From: Siphonodentalium dalli
Lineage: Eukaryota > Mollusca > Scaphopoda > Gadilida > Siphonodentaliidae
Assembly (NCBI GenBank): GCA_032622095.1
Contig: CP136064.1
Location: 259,697,863 to 259,761,862, forward strand
Direction: 5' to 3'
DNA length: 64,000 nt
Positions 35,901-46,554 of the stretch are shown in pieces. Made by a program: the position numbers and the translations under genes. Within the stretch, counting starts at the first letter, position 1, and every line of letters starts with the position of its first letter. The notes under the pieces were generated by a model, which was given only the letters and a program-made list of their open reading frames with translations, did no database searches and was not told the origin of the DNA.

Positions 35901-36965
35901 TATCTATAGCTGGCCATTTTAGTATCCCAGGACATGACGCAACGGACTTGCGTTTCTTGGTTCTCACCTTGGTATCAGGTGGACTACAAATGAGATTGGT
36001 TAAGGAGGACATGTGGATCCACAAGTTGGGTTCATTGTGCCGGAAGGACTCGACACGCAAATAAATCACCGACACGGATAACAACGTCATTGGTTTGACT
36101 ACAGTTAGACGTAATCGGGCATAAATATAAACCTGACTTTTCATACATAGTTTGTGTCGCAGCATACCTGGATTTTGTGGCATAAACACCTGAGTACTTG
36201 CTGATGGGATGAAACCTTTAGTCTTTGCATCAGCAACCACATTTCGGCCCTGTAAGGTTGAAGGAATAGTTTGTGGTTATAACAATAATTACAAACAAAT
36301 TAATGATAAAAACTCGAAGTTGCCTGTCTTCTGTATTATAAGATTTGTTGTGTTTTGCTATGTATGGTCAAATTGAAAACAAATAATTGACCTCCGTTCT
36401 CGTAATTTAAATATAACCAATCACCAACCAATGAAATCGCACATGGTCTGAGCCACAACCAAGTCGGCTTTTCAATGAGACTGGTTACTAACATGACCTT
36501 AATGGGGAATCTTCTCTCAAACAAACTAGAACAAAATAATATGTCTTTATACAGTTTTTATAAAAAATAATTTAAAAAAAATGCTTTCCTCAAAATTTTG
36601 GGCTCCTTCTCATTGCAATAAAGATTAGGTTAACAATCATAAATTAACAAATTTACATTGACACAGTGAAAATCTGTAATTCAATGCTATGTTAACAGTT
36701 TCACATTGACAGTCCAATATTGAAATAATTACATGAAAATTTAAACTTTCAAAGGCTTAGTTAGTGAAATAGAGATATGAACATGTAATAGTCATGTATA
36801 TAAATAGAGGTTCTTAATCATTATTAATTTATTATTGATAATACTCACTTCCTTCAGTATAGAATCAATCTCCTGTTTCGAGACTGATTTGGAGGCATTT
36901 ATGTTTTTTACACCAGATGTACGAACAGGCTTGGTATTGATATTTATATTCATCTTATTGTCCAT
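29745..36965 (-). CDS. RHIM + death domain adaptor (IMD/RIPK1-like), complete 5-exon gene
   Basis: The five exons (36849-36965, 36168-36249, 32968-33144, 31796-31870, 29745-29950) join in phase to 657 nt, 218 residues plus TGA. An in-frame TGA upstream of ATG 36965, with no other ATG between, fixes the start within this exon. Residues 1-67 are basic, Ser/Asn-rich and low complexity. Residues about 74-93 form a RHIM-like motif, INSATNVMVGKHNIVYNN; its core VMVG (82-85) fits the V/I-x-V/I-G pattern of RIPK1, RIPK3 and ZBP1. Residues about 132-214 form a death domain: LTEVSAAIGQNWRRV, then FGITDAEIDALHHDF, YQGLLKW and MRQLAEILNSLG, with the conserved Trp. RHIM plus death domain without a kinase is the IMD layout. 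Such proteins act in the cytoplasm, linking receptors to FADD/caspase and NF-kB by amyloid assembly. The function here is inferred from architecture. There is no signal peptide or membrane segment. Confidence 0.88.
30015..30380. repeat. Hairpin MITE, GAATGAGGTCCCCAGAGGG family, in intron 4
   Basis: The order of blocks matches 1104-1372 in reverse: GAGGTCCCCAGAAGGTGAAT, loop CCGCACAGCGG, CACCCTCTGTGGAACTCATT, then TTCCCAAATGGTGAATATTG and ATCTTTGTGAAGAAGTTTC. ATGGGTTAAAC at 30499 may be a TTAA-type end. Confidence 0.7.
30546..30828. mobile_element. piggyBac-type MITE (family B) in intron 4
   Basis: Right end TAGTCATGAAAGGG then TTAA (30825-30828). Left end CCCTTTCCTGATGGAGCTGC preceded by TCAA, a one-base decay of TTAA. 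Two CTCTTATATATGCGAG hairpins inside. Confidence 0.8.
31070..31150. repeat. Hairpin repeat, GTCCCCAGAGGG family
   Basis: GAGGTCCCCAGAGGGTGAAT pairs with ATTCACCCTCTGGCAAGGT around a GTGTGGGGGTAG loop. AGAAAGGGTTAA at 31315-31326 may be a family-C type terminus. Confidence 0.75.
31440..31500. repeat. ACATGATGCAC short repeat cluster
   Basis: CATCATGATGCACATCATCA, ACATGATGCACATTACATCA and related pieces form a small cluster of overlapping inverted and direct repeats in intron 4. Confidence 0.6.
31796..31870 (-). CDS. RHIM-DD gene exon 4, start of death domain
   Basis: 75 nt between acceptor TTATTGTAG and donor GTGAGT, again phase 1 at both ends. Encodes CGNEVKEVHLTEVSAAIGQ then NWRRV, the first death-domain helices with the conserved Trp. 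Confidence 0.88.
32100..32300. mobile_element. Decayed family-B MITE in intron 3
   Basis: GATTCTCTTACATATGCGAG, AATACATTGGCCTAACAATA, and CTTTAATGCTGCACCAGCGC in the reverse order of family B. The termini are lost. Confidence 0.7.
32656..32921. mobile_element. piggyBac-type MITE (family B), 47 bp from exon 3 donor
   Basis: TTAA at 32656-32659 and 32918-32921. Ends CACTTTCACGATGGAGCTGC and GCTCCAGTCATGAAAGGG. Two hairpins inside. It lies 46 bp inside intron 3 from the donor of the RHIM exon. Confidence 0.87.
32968..33144 (-). CDS. RHIM-DD gene exon 3, carries the RHIM
   Basis: 177 nt between acceptor TTTTTGCAG and donor GTAAGT. Encodes GGGKNIQVNINSATNVMVG, KHNIVYNN, then a hydrophilic linker ending LRGKLSYLM. 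Both ends are phase 1, so the exon can be skipped without changing frame, which would remove the whole RHIM. Confidence 0.88.
33183..33430. repeat. Half family-A hairpin plus 185-bp palindrome in intron 2
   Basis: GTCGTAAGTCGGGATTTTTT and CCCTGTGCCAATGCATTCTC begin a family-A hairpin that is cut at 33243. A palindrome of the 22134-22328 family follows, opening ATAATCGACTCCTTAACTAC and meeting at AGTTCTGTGAGAGCTTTCCG. It lies within 100 bp of the exon 3 acceptor. Confidence 0.85.
33880..35782. mobile_element. hAT-like element, TAGGGTTGAAACGATTA end, 8-bp TSD
   Basis: Left TAGGGTTGAAACGATTAATC and right GATTAGTG/TTCAACACTA (read as TAGTGTTGAAATGATTAG on the minus strand) are inverted. They are flanked by identical CATCTGTC (33872-33879, 35783-35790). 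Both subterminal regions carry CGACTAGTCGAC palindromes. No transposase frame. It contains another element at 34751-35715. Confidence 0.9.
34751..35715. mobile_element. Nested hAT-like element, CAGTGTTCGCGCTG ends, 8-bp TSD
   Basis: Perfect 14-bp inverted termini CAGTGTTCGCGCTG and CAGCGCGAACACTG. Identical flanks GTCGACGC (34743-34750 and 35716-35723). Repeats of TTAGCCAAATGAAAAAA/AAAGTTTAGCCAAAT fill both subterminal regions. A G-run lies at about 35040-35052. Non-autonomous. Confidence 0.92.
36168..36249 (-). CDS. RHIM-DD gene exon 2
   Basis: 82 nt between acceptor CCTTACAG and donor GTATGC, starting in phase 0 and ending phase 1. Encodes GRNVVADAKTKGFI and STQVFMPQNP, a linker with no known domain. 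Confidence 0.82.
36250..36848. other. RHIM-DD gene intron 1
   Basis: 599 bp, AT-rich, bounded by GTGAGT and CCTTACAG. No repeat recognised, in contrast to introns 2-4. Confidence 0.75.
36849..36965 (-). CDS. RHIM-DD gene exon 1
   Basis: 117 nt, 39 whole codons, MDNKMNINI to EIDSILKE, then donor GTGAGT. Upstream in frame is TGA within 36 nt. A TATATAA about 50 nt before the ATG could be a TATA box, but this is weak in an AT-rich genome. Confidence 0.8.
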
Positions 36966-37124
36966 GTCTGGTGAATCTTCTTTATTGTTTTGTCATGTGC
37001 CTCATTCCTGTCATGTTATATAGTGGTTATTTTGTACATGTACACCTGTAATGGAGTTTAAATATGAAAGTGTCAATGAATCTGCAGCTCACCTTGGAGA
37101 AGGGATAATGTCATATTACAGTTG

Positions 37125-38065
37125 GTGATGTCGACCGAACCCTGTGGTCCGGTCCACTGTCTAGACGGCCCAGTCTAGGCTGGTCCATGCCATTCTGGTC
37201 CGGTACCTTTGCCTGGACCGTTCCAAAGTGGTCCGGTCAACTTACATGTGAATGAGTTTCCCTTTTACATGGGAAATTAAGTTGTGCAAACAAGGTGCGC
37301 AAACAATGTTTGCAGTATTGCTTGCCACAATTAACAAGGTGGCACTGAATAACCCAGTACATATGTAAATTGAATATAAACGTTTAGAGATGATTTAGCA
37401 TTTTACTTGTGTATATTACGTCATTAAAGATGCACATTACACATCGCTTTTCGAGACAACATTCTGGAGGGTAAGATTGTTATTCGAACAGTATAAGTTA
37501 TTCTGTTTTACGTAAGGGTACCGTACATGGTGTCATGTTCCCAGCCTGAAATTTATATTCAACCGAGCCACCCCAGAGGCAAGGTTGAATATAATTCCTA
37601 GGCCAGGAACATCACAACATGCACCCTGGACCCTAGCAGGAAACAGAATAACCTGTTTGACATATTTCTGACAATGGTGTGTCATAATACTGTCATTGGG
37701 TCTTGAACTGTTTATCAGACTAATTAACTGTGATATTTTATAATTATATCATTACAAAAACAGAAACAAAAATAACAATGAATATTCTTAGACTCTTAGT
37801 GTCAATACCGAAGATGATGATAACTTGTATGGAAATTTGTCACAATTTGCATTTGGCAGCATCTGAAACCTGACAGAGTCTCACATCACGACAGCAGATA
37901 ACAGTATACAAAGTCATGTTGAAGTCACATACATGTGTAAACTATGTAATAGTTCCATTAAAACTATATAGTCTGGACCGGACCAGTCCAGCTCGCACTG
38001 GACCAGTCTAGAAGGGGTGGATAAGTCCCCAGTCCGGTACAGTCATGGACTGGTACCTGACCGTT
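37125..38065. mobile_element. Element with GGTCCGGT-rich inverted ends (tentative limits)
   Basis: The left end carries TGGTCCGGTCCACTG, CTGGTCCGGTACC and GTGGTCCGGTCAAC. The right end carries TCTGGACCGGACCAGTCCAG and AGTCCGGTACAGTCATGGAC. The same motif is in inverted orientation at both ends of about 0.9 kb. A smaller inverted pair (ATTTATATTCAACC against GGTTGAATATAATT) sits at 37548-37600. No clear duplication. Confidence 0.6.
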
Positions 38066-39200
38066 TTTTTCACTAATTACAGTCAATGGAGCACTAAGGA
38101 ATTATAGTTGTTCTGAGTCGCATAGTCATATTGAATGATAATATGAGACGAACTGGCCATCATATGTTAAGGTAAGAAAATTTCTGTTACACCGGGACCA
38201 TATATATGCAATTTATTTAGATAAATATTAGATTCTTCTGGAATGTCAACAATATGATTTGCTTTGTGTGCTATTACATTTCTGGCAAAACATCAACGAC
38301 ATATACAGGGAAATACGAATGCCAGTATGACGTCGCTTTGGATACGAAATCAGATGCCATCTAACATTAGGTGCAATACCGGGTGAACGTGTGTTTACTA
38401 ATTTACTAAACTAAAGAAAAGTTTATTTTGTGATATGATAAATATTTAAGACATTTATGAGATGAATCATGTTTTGATGATGTTGCTGATGAAAATTTGC
38501 AGTTTTACATAATTTCAGAATGGAATACCAACACTTCCAGTCGTCCATATTTATGATTTTATTAATGGTTAATGTTTAAAGTATAAGCCATGTAACGCCT
38601 TTACCCAATGAATGATGTTATGTTGGCTACATGAAAAGATAAATTTTGCAGTTTAAATTTAATTGCAATGACGTTTCCAAGATGGCGCCGAATCAAATTC
38701 AATATGGCGGCACCCATGTTGAAAAGCGAACTTAGTATAAGGACGACTAGCGCATGAATTGCTATTCTATGGTCATCCTTAAAAAAATATATAGTATCTG
38801 AAGATAATAGTCTGTATCTGTAGAGTTTCAGTGCAGGGGCCAATGCCCGCCATAGGTGCACTGGGATTGTGTAGATCCGCCACGCAATTTGTCTAGGATT
38901 TTTTTGCCGAACCTGTGACTTATTCCAGGTCTTAAGATTCCACGTGAATCACGGAATCGATTCTCGTAATGATTCTCGCAAAACTTTTCAATTTTCAGTG
39001 CTTTATGACTAACTTGATTCAGAATTTGATTCTCGCAAAATGAAATGTATTTTAAACCTTGTTAATCGCCACGGTAGGGATCTTTAACATGCTCACGTTG
39101 GTGTACATGGGGCAGACAGTGTGCTCAACCTGATGTCATCCGTGGTCCTGACATTATGAGAGGAGCGGAGGTAAGAAATTCACTCAGTACGTGTTTTTCA
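38066..39200. other. Nothing clearly recognised
   Basis: AT-rich. A TGATTCTCGCAAAA-like motif occurs twice (about 38970 and 39020). No gene. Confidence 0.45.
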
Positions 39201-39214
39201 AATTTTGTCTGAGA

Positions 39215-39420
39215 TTCTTCTTCTTCTGGAATCGTTCTCAGAGCACTGGTGGCATCGATGGTTGATTCATGATGCCCATGGTACTGAAGGTGCAGATGGT
39301 CATACAAAGTCTGACCGATACTATGTCGGATTCGAACCCTCGACCATGTCGAGGGTGTAGCTCAGAGGTCGGCCCACAAACCAACTGAACTCATCGATCT
39401 ACAGCGGTAGGCCTGTATAT
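39215..39420 (-). mobile_element. tRNA-derived SINE
   Basis: On the minus strand: A-box-like TGAGTTCAGTTGG, then a perfect B box GGTTCGAATCC about 60 nt later. A non-tRNA body follows (ATCTGCACCTTCAGTACC, ATGGGCATCATGAATCAACC), then a (GAA)n tail near 39215. Its body matches 9995-10100. The tRNA part does not fold into a clean cloverleaf, so it is not a functional tRNA. Confidence 0.72.
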
Positions 39421-40272
39421 GTTTAAAGTTTCTGAATTTGAGTCATTTCTGACTATAAATAAAAAATTATTACGTCAAATTGCTAATCCCTTAGTTACAA
39501 TCCTTCTCATTATTATGTATATTTTGTATTATATATTTATTTTATTATTATTTTAATTTATATCATCATTTTGTAAAACTCTTGTGGCCAGATTTTCTGA
39601 ATCTTCAAAGAAAACAGTTGCAGATTGAGCTATGTCTTGTATAATCCCTTAAAAATAAAAATGACAGATTCGATGGGATATCTAATAGCCCGCATCGTTA
39701 CTTACACATAAACAAAATCTTCTTAATTTATGGCAAAATGAAATAACGAAGTAGCAACAAATTATTCTTTTTAAACTTGAAGGGAATTCCCCGCTCTAGA
39801 ACCAGGAAGTGTCGCAACTAACTTCCTTATTACCATTTCCTTATTGAGCGAAAGGGTAAACTAATTTTTACGACTGAACAAAACGGAACAACCCGAGGGA
39901 CAAAATCCGGGAAAAACTGTTTCTGTCAATTTGTTGAATATACATCATACTCTTCTTATTAATAGAGACCTTTCACAAAATCACAATTCCGATTGCGGAT
40001 ATAGACATTATCCTACCCGGACAGGCCACAAATTCTATCTTTACGCACGGGCCGTGTGTGGGGGGGGGGGGGGTCTTATGTGAGACGAAATATACCCAAC
40101 TCAGTTAAAGTATATATGTGTAGATGTGTCAAGGATGTGCACCCGGTCCTGCTTGGGAACTCTCTAACATTATACGTCGTACTTGATGATCCCATACACT
40201 GGTGTGCATCTGGGATGGCGGCCAATATGGCCACCGTGAATTATTTTATGCGACGGATTCTGATCTATACAT
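39421..40272. other. Spacer with G-tract
   Basis: A G run of about 12 lies at 40062-40073. Otherwise AT-rich and unrecognised. Confidence 0.45.
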
Positions 40273-40437
40273 GTTATCGCTGCAGTGAATTGATCTGGGG
40301 CGAAGTATCACGTCGAGTTGAAGAGGTCAGATCGCTGGATCAAACGAGCCGCCGCAGGCGTCGAGTTTGATCCAGCGATCTGACCTCTTCATCGAGACCT
40401 GATGCGAAGCCCAGATCAATTCACTGCAGCGATGACA
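40273..40437. repeat. Long hairpin, about 75-bp stem
   Basis: ATCGCTGCAGTGAATTGATC at the left pairs with GATCAATTCACTGCAGCGAT at the right, and AGAGGTCAGATCGCTGGATC with its complement near the centre. The loop is around GAGCCGCCGCAGGCG. GC-richer than its surroundings. Confidence 0.9.
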
Positions 40438-43080
40438 GGTTTATTATATGACATGCTTTTTATTTAAAAATCACATGCTTTTTATTTAAAAAGCACAATT
40501 TCTCTCATTAATTATGAAATTAAACCAATTCACACGCTCGCTAGTACAAAAATAAAGAAAGAACTGTCCTGCTTTTTCCGGTCATGCGCAGCATGCGAGA
40601 TGAGGAAGGGTGGTATGACATCGGATCAATCTGCAGCTGATCCGATGGCCAGGAAATGATCGCTATACAATAGCGGTATTGGGGAAAGAAAAACGATAGT
40701 CATATAATAAACCCTGATATCGATTGATGTAGGCCTACACAATTGATAGGCCGAATAATTGAGTTTCTTCGACATGTTTATTTCAAAGAGTAGGACTCGG
40801 TGCGGCGGCATGTGATTTACAAGAAAAGACTTCTCAGTCGCGAATCGCATGTCCGTAATATAATATTTTCCGATGAAACTTGTACGAATCAATTAAGAAT
40901 AAAGTGTGTATTTAAATTAACATACTTACTATCCACAACGCATAGCAATACATGTAGGACAGACAATTCTCACATATATATCTCCCACATATCTATGCAT
41001 AATATCGCGATGATGGCTGTGCATGTATCAGCAGAGGAGATAGCATACATATTTGCAATTCGGTGTGCAATTATTTTTTTGAAATATATATATGAATTAT
41101 ATGTTACATTTTTAATTAATCGGTTTAATTGGTATATTTCTCTCTGGGCATAAAAAAACAAACAAACTTACACGGGACATATCACGTATTCGACAATACA
41201 AAACAACACATACATGTATATCTGACGCACGACATGCACAAGACGTCAATTTAAAGCGATAAGTGATTCAAATCAAAACCTGTATATAGTAACAGATTTT
41301 CTTGCATGTTTTTGTGTTTGATTTTGTTCCGGGGATCAAAGTTGTTGACAAATGCATCAACTAATTAATGCAGACTAAATACATATATAACATAAAATAA
41401 AATGTATTGAACAAATATAGGCTGTTGATCGAGGGACAGTACCTTTGTCGCACAAGATCATTTTAACCCTCTTCAAGACAGCTTCATGTAAATTTGTTTA
41501 TCATCAACGGAAAATTAATGTTAATGTATTTTATTGAAGCTATTCATAGTTTATACGACAACAATACAGAGCGCCTGTCCTCGTCTGTCTCTGTATATAT
41601 GTATGCATGGAGAATTGATAATAGTTATACTCGGTATAATACATCTCTATCACATTTAGGTCACGTACGTATTGTGTCAAATAGTAAATAAGTATTTCAA
41701 GTATTTATCGACCTATTATGATTAACGGCACGCGAGGAAGGCGAGCACTATAACTGTAAGGCTTTATATTCTTTTTATTGAATAACCAAACATACACGGA
41801 ATAACACAGATGCACACATTTATTTATTATAATAGAAAGGTGTCGTGGACATAGAACATGTCAAATAACTTCAAGAAAGATTGTGCACGATCCACGATAC
41901 AATGCTGTACAATGCTGCGAACAGTTAGGATATATGTCAGACAGATATGTTGGCACTTAGATATGTGTTGTTCCACGTGTATATGGATGGCATGTGGGAT
42001 GGGCCGGGGAGGGGGCTTATGTTAATAGAGTAGTCACCATTTGTTCGAGTGAAAGTAATTCATCGCATGCCTACAAAATATTTCGTTGTTTATGACCAAT
42101 CAATGACTCGCGATATTTCGACTTTCTATTCTATATACCAGTATAATATTGGATATCTAATGACCGACTTTTAAAGTGTTGTATATATCTACTATCGGGT
42201 TTCATTTTCATGTTCTCGTTTCGTTAGAAGCCAAGGCTTTAATTTTTGGTCTATTATATAATGTGCAACTCCAAGCATATGTATCTTCGTTCGACCTCTC
42301 GATAACATGCAGCTGTTACTCTGAACCGAGCTGACAATAGATCACTGGATCTGGGCGCATGTCATAAATCAAATAATCGTATTACACTTTCAAAAGATAT
42401 CATGTTAGGGAGAACACAATCTTTGTGCATCACGAATTTAAATGTTAAGAAAATTAATGAAGGAAATTATGTTCTGGTCGTGTCGCGTCAGGTCGGGTAC
42501 AGGATTACCCCCTTCATGTACTTGACATGTTGCTATTACTTGGTTATTCAGTTGTATTCATCAAACCACATGAACCATGCGGAATTCTGTATATTCACGG
42601 TCATAAATGATAACTCTTCACGTTTTGTATACATGGACGGGCAGCGTAAATAATCATGTGAGAAACTATACTGGGCATTAAAGTGACATAAGTTTCTTAT
42701 TCGTTGATGCTATATGCCAATCGCAGGTACGTGCATAGTTATATTTCGTAGTTATTTGTGGGAAAGAGGTCCACTGTTATATTTTCAGCTGCATCGATCG
42801 TCGCATTATGCAGTATATTTCTGTTGAATAGAGTAGAGATGACACCAAAATTAAATGTCTGAATTTAGGTACTTTATTGAAAATTTATTTGCAACTTTTC
42901 TACAATAACATTTCAAGTTGGTATATATGCACATGTTTGGTCGCTAGTCCACACAACTGCATGGTACCAATTATAGTACTTTGAAATTAGGATATTCTAT
43001 GATGAATGTTAACCATTCCACGATTCCACCTTCCAAATTCTTATTATCAATTGGTATACGTTCAGAAAACTGATAGCTAT
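40438..43080. other. 2.6 kb without recognisable gene
   Basis: AT-rich, with only short frames lacking family resemblance. A direct duplication AATCACATGCTTTTTATTTA lies at about 40450-40490. Confidence 0.45.
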
Positions 43081-43099
43081 ACGGCTCTATCTATATATC

Positions 43100-43740
43100 T
43101 CAAAGAGTAGGATTTGTCTGTCTGTTCGTCCGTCTGTCTGTCCGGATTTTCTCCAAGACCCCTGGACCGATTTCGACCAAAGTTGGTGTGGTGACTCGGG
43201 TTACCCTGGCGGAGATTATAACGGCGTTTGTGTTTCAAAACTGTTTGAATGATCAAATTCGATCATATTCGCGCTTCTGTCTAAAATCAGGCCCCTTACG
43301 ACCAAAAGGCCCACATGCTCCTTTGTAAGAGGGACCGCAGCCCCGCCCGCCGCAGCCTCGTCCGCCGCAGCCCCGCCCGCCGCAGCCGCCGCTGAATAAA
43401 GACTCTCGAAGGGAGTCTGTTTCAGTTAGTACCCTATATAGTTCAACATGGATTTCATGTTGTTTCATTTTCGCCACTTGTATTATATATTCTGACGCAT
43501 AACTATGCTATTCTCTTATACTTAGCAACTGTGTTATATAGATGTGGTCGATGGGATATTATAGTTTAATTCTTAAAAGTAAATCGATATATATAAGGTA
43601 TAGGATCTGTCTATTTGTCCGTCTGTCTGCCGGTCCGGATTTTCTCCCATGCAGACTGCTGGTCCGATTTCACCAAATTTGGAGTGGTGACTCGGGATAC
43701 CCTGGCGGATCAGTTTTGTTTTTAAATTTATTTAACAACA
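43100..43740. repeat. Diverged direct repeat (GTCTGTCTGTCCGGATTTTC) with GC-rich minisatellite
   Basis: GTCCGTCTGTCTGTCCGGAT, then CCGATTTCGACCAAA, then GGTGACTCGGGTTACCCTGG at 43127-43210 recurs at 43615-43710 with changes. Between them, at 43330-43390, GCCGCAGCCCCGCCCGCCGC units repeat about four times. Confidence 0.75.
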
Positions 43741-44048
43741 TTTAATTGAATAAGTTCACAATGGGTCTCCCGGGTATTTCAGAATAAAATAAGTCTAATA
43801 TGAACTTATGTAAATATTTAGGTCCAATATGAAACTATTTGCAAGAGGAAAATTATGTTGCAGCACCGGATGTATATGCTCTTTATATATGTGTTTTCAC
43901 TGTGGCTCGCGCCATCCAACGGAATAACGGGTATAAGTCGACTATGGGTTTATTCCAGAATCAAATAAGTCCAATATGAACCAATGTCAATATTTAGATA
44001 CAATATGAACCTATCTGCACTAGGATATATTGAAGTAACATAATAAAC

Positions 44049-44159
44049 ACAGGCCCCTGGGGGGAATACCAGATATACCATTATATACTATACCAGTGAC
44101 TGGTATACCGTATATATTATATGTTGGTATATATATCTGGTATCCCCCCAGGGGCCTGT
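44049..44159. repeat. 111-bp hairpin (CACAGGCCCCTGGGGGG)
   Basis: CACAGGCCCCTGGGGGGAAT pairs with ATCCCCCCAGGGGCCTGTG and the arms continue through CCAGATATACCA with a central ACCAGTGACTGGTATACC. Precursor-like in shape, but there is no evidence that it is expressed. Confidence 0.85.
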
Positions 44160-45483
44160 GATAATAAATATTAGCTCGACATATAACATAATAGGACATG
44201 TCTGTCATGTGAGCGAAGCGCACACAGGGGCGCGGGCTGCAAACGCACAACATGTGATCGGATACCCAAGCATACACATGATAGAACAAGTTGAAACCAT
44301 TTTTTTAAAAGGAGAAATATATATTATTCACGAAAATGATAGTGAAAAATAACGGAATCGGTGGTGGCTATAGTCAAACCCACCAGTGACTTTTTTTCCA
44401 GAAATTAACATCATCATCATCATCATCATCATCATCAATGTTTGGGGAGTAAGTCGCCATGACTTTTACCCCTTTCACATAATAACATACATATATAGAA
44501 TAACGTAAATGAATGAATTCAGTTTTAAAGTTATCCATGGCGTTTAGTCGTACATATATACCGCTCGTTATAACAGTTGTTATCGAATAGCTCCTTGAAC
44601 TGTAACGATTTTTTTAAGGCGAGCCTGTGGCTAAGTCCTAACTTATTTGCCAGCATTGTTGGTGTTAAAATTACTACATCATCTGACATCATACCATATT
44701 ATCTCCACTTGATAGGAAAATTTAGATTTTGCTGCCATTTGGAACTGAAACATTTATTTTTTGCTGACAAATCGCTCTTTTTCACAGAAATATTTTGTCA
44801 AAAACATTATCATTCAAACCGATATTGCGATAATGTCGAAATATTTGATTAATATAGTGTGGTAGTTATCTTATAAGTAGATATATGTAGATAGAAGTTA
44901 ACATAAATTTTTAACGGGTTGCGAGATACTGGATTTTAGCTCCCCCTCCCCCAAAAACGTTTTGGTCGAAAATTACACAATAACGAACCCAGTTACAACA
45001 ACAACAACAACAACAACAACAACATATTTTATTGATAACTGGTAATTCATGCATTAACATCGATTTTTGTAGTACCAAAATATTTGTTATAAACAACACG
45101 TGGCAAACTATATAATGCACATGGCTCTGTAGTTATCTGCATATCACATGTATGAAGAATTGGACAGAAATTTGAACGGTTTGCGAGATATTGGATTTCA
45201 GCTATCGCTCACCCGAACACGTTTTGATTGAAAAAATACATATTTATGATAACGACAATACACACATTTTGAAATTATTCTAATAGGACCAAATTATAAT
45301 CATTCGATAAAAGCCGGATCCGTATACACCGCGAAAGTGGCTAAATATATCATTCCAAACTCCCAGTTACAACAACAACAACAACAACAACAAAAACAAC
45401 AACAAGAACAACACATTTTATTTATAACATGCATGTAATTTTATATATTGGACTTTGTAGATTGTTATACACGACACATAATA
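44160..45483. other. Spacer with (ATC)n and (ACA)n microsatellites
   Basis: (CAT)n at about 44409-44437 and (CAA)n at about 44995-45022 and 45368-45410. The two CAA tracts sit in related contexts (ACCCAGTTACAACAACAA, CTCCCAGTTACAACAACAA), suggesting a duplicated repeat unit. Confidence 0.7.
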
Positions 45484-45529
45484 TAGCCTAACACACACAG
45501 AACATAATCATTGTTGCTGCCATTGTGAT

Positions 45530-46009
45530 TGTTGGTGTCCATCTCATTCAATTGTCAATTAGACTCAAACCGATTGATGGCCCGAATATTATCATTCGTA
45601 CTGATCCAGCCCCTGGGTTTCGATCTATTGTTAAAGATGAGATGTATCATGTTAGACAAACTCAATATTTCTATTGAACTTGGACGTACCAAGTGTGTCA
45701 ACAAAAAGTCAAAAACCCAGTAGCAGAAAAAGCTGTCCAAGAACTTGAACACGAGATTGTGCGAGTGCAGGACAAACTAGATCTACTCGATGCGGTGCAG
45801 TTAGCATTAGCTGTTGCTAGACTTAATTCTCGTATTCGAGCACGGGGTATGTCAGCGCGTGAAATGTATTTCCAACCGACCACGAACGAACAGTTATCGG
45901 TAACTGACTTAAACTTAATAGCCGCACAAAATGAAGCTCGAGTAAAAAAATCCATATATGGCAAGAAACGTGAGCAGAAAGTTATGGGGGTATGTTTTTG
46001 TCCCATGTA
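45530..46009 (+). pseudogene. Retroelement integrase remnant (LTR-retrotransposon type)
   Basis: Three overlapping plus-strand frames give blocks that resemble an integrase core C-terminal half: IIRTDPAPGF, then NISIELGR, then NPVAEKAVQELEHEI and LNSRIRARGMSAREM. They lie in different frames, so at least two frameshifts (near 45650 and 45712) break the gene. The last frame stops at 46007-46009. No protease, reverse transcriptase or LTR pair is visible. A dead fragment; I do not assign a clade. Confidence 0.7.
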
Positions 46010-46554
46010 GAAAGCCTTGTGACAGAGCGGGACAAGCGTTACAAAAGCCTATAAAGGATATTTTTATTATTCATTACGCCACCGTAGTGTGGTGTTTATT
46101 GCTTTTGGTTTTTTTGTATCGCATGGGCGATCGATAATTCACTGGGTGATTGTACATTCGGCAAACCTCGTTAGATTCCGTCACCGTTTCATCGTACCGA
46201 TAATTACGAGAGTACAACTAAGATTGGCACATGTGTTTACGTCACCGGTGTAATTGTGGGGACATGCTTCTATTATGAAGGTTTGCTATCCCGAAGGTCC
46301 GCTATTCCGAAGGTTCTCTATTCCGAAGGTTTTTGTTATTTTTAGGTTAATTCTATATTTTAAAGTATTGAGACTAATTTGAGAGGGTTCATTTTCACAA
46401 AGATTCTTTATATGGAGTGTGCGCTCACATCCGAACTGATCATGCGCGCACACCGATACAGATACAGGAGGAAATAACTTAACTTAGAACATTAAATGTG
46501 ATTTTGTTTTGTTTTCGCTGGTTTTCTTGTCTTTATCTGCGTCTCAATAGAAAC

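Noticed and set aside
35890..36240. The full 116-codon minus frame as a single-exon gene
   Set aside because: Only the first 82 nt (36168-36249) fit. The donor GTATGC and the phase match to exon 3 show that the rest is intron.
39330..39420. A tRNA gene on the minus strand
   Set aside because: The B box is perfect, but the acceptor and anticodon stems do not pair and a SINE body follows. A SINE head, not a tRNA.
43253..43477. Minus-strand frame with GGCGGRGCGGRGCGG
   Set aside because: It translates a GC-rich minisatellite; no start context or homologous flank.
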